Shown here: positions 62,490 to 64,000 of the stretch, one piece after another
Numbering within the stretch: the stretch's first letter is position 1
Layout of the letters: each line of letters opens with the position of its first letter
NCBI GenBank assembly: GCA_018241725.1
Contig: JAFEDI010000062.1
Span: 19,807 to 83,806 of the forward strand
Source: Pseudomonadota bacterium
GTDB lineage: Bacteria; Pseudomonadota; Gammaproteobacteria; Burkholderiales; Rhodocyclaceae
DNA length: 64,000 nt
Direction: 5' to 3'
Position numbers and translations under genes: made by a program
The notes under the pieces: generated by a model
The model's input: the letters and a program-made list of their open reading frames with translations, nothing else
What the model was told of the DNA's origin: nothing
Database searches by the model: none

Positions 62490-63518
62490 CTATTCGTAGG
62501 CAGATTGAATGTTATTCAGTTCTTTATAGTGCTTGAAGCTATATACCTTGGCATCCACTAAGCACTTTGAAATCCACGCGAAGACTTCATTGAAGTCCGA
62601 ACTCTGCTTTCGCACATCCTCAATGTGCTCCCAATCCAACGCCTCCCTAGGCCGTCCTGATGAAATTTGGATCATATTGACTTTAGAAGTCCACTGTTCT
62701 AAATCCTTTTCCTTCATTGAGATGATCTCGTTTGAAGGAGGCATGGCATCAAGGATTTCATTCGTTAAACCGAACGACAACACCGAAATATCGAAGGATG
62801 TGCCAAGCCGCCTCAATTCCATTACCAACGTTTCATCCTGGATGGCATTGGCCGCGACGAGTTGCGCATGATGTGCCCATTTCGAGTTGCTCACGCATTG
62901 AAAGAAATGCTCCCGAAAGGATGAAAGCGATAACTCGACCTTCAGTTCAACGCTAGTAAGCCGAAATGGTTGATCGCCCAAAGATCGTTTGACTTCGAGC
63001 AGGCCCCTGTCGATCTGATAGCCGCTATCCGAGATTTTTCCAACTTCCCAGTTAAGCAGCACCACGTCAGGGAATTTCCACTTATTCACTCCAGCAGCTT
63101 GGCGAGCTGCGGTGGTGTGCTCAATATGAACTGGGAAGGAATTTCGTTCTGCCGTCTCATATCGCTGGTACAGCGCTCGAAATTTTTCCTCCCGCTGGTG
63201 GTTACGAGTCCCAGCGATCTCAGCAGGTGTTGCGGGCAATGGGTTTTCTATGAAAGGACCATCCGCATTGCCGCCAGCAACCACGTTTATAGGCGCTGGT
63301 CGAAGGTAGTAGCCATATCCCTGAGAAACCTTCGCGATTGCAGACGTAGGCTCCGCTGACATCACCGAAAAGTGTTGGCGTATAGTCTGGTCCGCATACT
63401 CGCCATCCAGGCGAGACTTCACAACGGTTAAAAGCTCCGTGCCTTTAATCGGGTTGGTCGGGTCAGTTGGTAAAATCGTCGGATACAGTTGTGCAAGTTG
63501 CTCTCGAAGCGTGGCCAC
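62490..63518 (-). CDS. putative PD-(D/E)XK-type protein (COG2958-like), possible defence function
   Basis: A 342-aa protein. The N-terminus resembles a winged-helix domain (LREQLAQLYPTILPTD, then ADQTIRQHFSVMSAEP). The middle shows WKFPDVVLLNWEV and, 40 residues on, TSVELKVELSLSSFREHFFQCVSNSKWAHHAQLVAA, a D...ELK pattern typical of restriction-fold nucleases. Start is GTG 63518 with AAGGAGG upstream; the nearby ATG 63523 is out of frame. It appears AT-richer than the core genes and sits among gene fragments and an IS end, so it looks acquired. Confidence 0.72.
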   Translation of the reverse strand: MATLREQLAQLYPTILPTDPTNPIKGTELLTVVKSRLDGEYADQTIRQHFSVMSAEPTSAIAKVSQGYGYYLRPAPINVVAGGNADGPFIENPLPATPAEIAGTRNHQREEKFRALYQRYETAERNSFPVHIEHTTAARQAAGVNKWKFPDVVLLNWEVGKISDSGYQIDRGLLEVKRSLGDQPFRLTSVELKVELSLSSFREHFFQCVSNSKWAHHAQLVAANAIQDETLVMELRRLGTSFDISVLSFGLTNEILDAMPPSNEIISMKEKDLEQWTSKVNMIQISSGRPREALDWEHIEDVRKQSSDFNEVFAWISKCLVDAKVYSFKHYKELNNIQSAYE

Positions 63519-63714
63519 CTCATGTCCTCCTTTTGGCGCCTATGATTTTCGTTGAGCAGGTCTGCTGGTCTGCTTATGAATTTGTACTCATTTGGACATT
63601 GTGTAGTAGAAGTCATTCGTCTAGCAAGGAATAAGCCTTTCTGCATAGGCATGGCGCTACAGGCGCCCCACAGCAGCATTTCTCCTTGTAGCCCCACAAC
63701 AAAGCCCTCCACCT

Positions 63715-63861
63715 CCCAAACTTCTCCGTGCACCGGTGCACGAAGACCTCACACCCGTGCACGCTCAACGTGCACGGGTGAACATTCAACGTGCACCGCT
63801 GTTACCTCTTCGTGCACGCGTGCACGATCAACTCTCACACGTGCACGTTGATCTCTCACGC
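63715..63861 (+). repeat. second degenerate tandem array with exact 21-bp period
   Basis: Units start at 63736, 63757, 63778, 63799, 63820 and 63841 with anchors GTGCAC, GTGCAC, GTGAAC, CTGTTA, GTGCAC and GTGCAC; a weaker unit precedes at 63715. Read as codons it gives heptads such as VHAQRAR-VNIQRAP, but no start or ribosome site is visible. The anchor NTG(A/C)AC is the same as that of the array at 6634-6864 read on its minus strand. The rest of 63519-63714 shows no gene. Confidence 0.8.
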
Positions 63862-63875
63862 CCCAAAGTTCTTCT

Positions 63876-64000
63876 TGAATCGCCCCGGGTTTCGCGGAGG
63901 CCATTTGGTTTAAGTCAGGCCATGACAGCCTGAGCGGTTTGACTGCGGTAATAGTTTGCCTCAGCTTCAGCCGGCGGCATGTAGCCAATAGGGGCGAGCA
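63876..64000 (-). mobile_element. IS3-family insertion sequence, one end (continues beyond window)
   Basis: TGAATCGCCCCGGGTTTCGC at 63876 resembles the terminal inverted repeat of IS3-family elements (TGAxxCGCCCCGGG type). The transposase end lies just inside it. The element begins 14 bp after the 21-bp repeat array. Confidence 0.75.
63915..64000 (-). CDS. IS3-family transposase (OrfB), C-terminal end only
   Basis: The minus-strand frame from the window edge reads APIGYMPPAEAEANYYRSQT and ends AQAVMA-stop at 63915-63917. The IGYxPPAEAEANYYR tail is characteristic of IS3-family OrfB transposases. The DDE catalytic core lies outside the window, so intactness cannot be judged. Confidence 0.85.
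   Translation of the reverse strand, partial: LAPIGYMPPAEAEANYYRSQTAQAVMA

Noticed and set aside
63749-63988. Minus-strand open frame with VHVERARV-like heptads in the second array
   Set aside because: It runs through the IS end and out of frame with the transposase; openness follows from the repeat period.

Overview
The window reads as a chromosomal segment of a high-GC betaproteobacterium. Rhodocyclales (Azoarcus/Thauera/Zoogloea type) is my best guess from the mix of genes: alr-radA, HU with a Prc protease, a HiPIP, a MalT-like LuxR controlling a DUF1302/DUF1329 operon, a cbb3-type oxidase and a SigF/NrsF pair. No rRNA, tRNA or CRISPR array was seen.

Layout. 0-7.2 kb: core genes (LysR end, alr, radA, hup, prc, a methyltransferase, a HiPIP). 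An 11-unit, 21-bp-period degenerate repeat lies between the last two. 7.2-14 kb: a seven-gene minus-strand group (DsbA-like, hydrolase, MFS, BKACE, TauD-like dioxygenase, quinone reductase, UspA-hemerythrin fusion), divergent from a MalT-like LuxR regulator. 17.2-29.8 kb: a plus-strand operon joining a likely trans-envelope lipid or hydrophobe machine (DUF1302 barrel, DUF1329 LolB-like carrier, YCF48 propeller, MMPL/RND pump) to a YeiH transporter and acyl-CoA metabolism (ligase, CoA-transferase A/B, dehydrogenase). 29.8-32.4 kb: a KfrA-like protein divergent from a tyrosine recombinase, with a perfect 22-bp palindrome between them. 32.5-39.1 kb: periplasmic binding protein, hybrid histidine kinase and a REC-REC-GGDEF-EAL-REC regulator.

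40.06-49.5 kb is the most interesting block. It is a compact orphan biosynthetic cluster: a one-module NRPS (atypical Cy domain, cysteine-like A domain, PCP, TE), a flavin monooxygenase, and an EmrA-EmrB-NodT tripartite exporter, translationally coupled over most of its length, with a MarR gene at its end and a long AT-rich leader. 50.1-54.2 kb: a minimal cbb3-like oxidase operon (CcoN, CcoO, monohaem cytochrome, Sco, membrane protein). 54.4-58.3 kb: an ECF SigF/NrsF pair divergent from a methionine-sulfoxide-repair-like set (cytochrome b, molybdopterin oxidoreductase, MXKDX protein, MsrA). Exact GTAACC-N16-CGAA promoters face both ways between them.

58.4-64 kb: YidB and DUF998 genes, then an accessory region that looks AT-richer. 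It holds a duplicated small-gene remnant, a strongly structured non-coding stretch, two PD-(D/E)XK-type proteins with possible defence roles, a dapB-like fragment, a second 21-bp-period repeat array, and the end of an IS3-family element running off the right edge.
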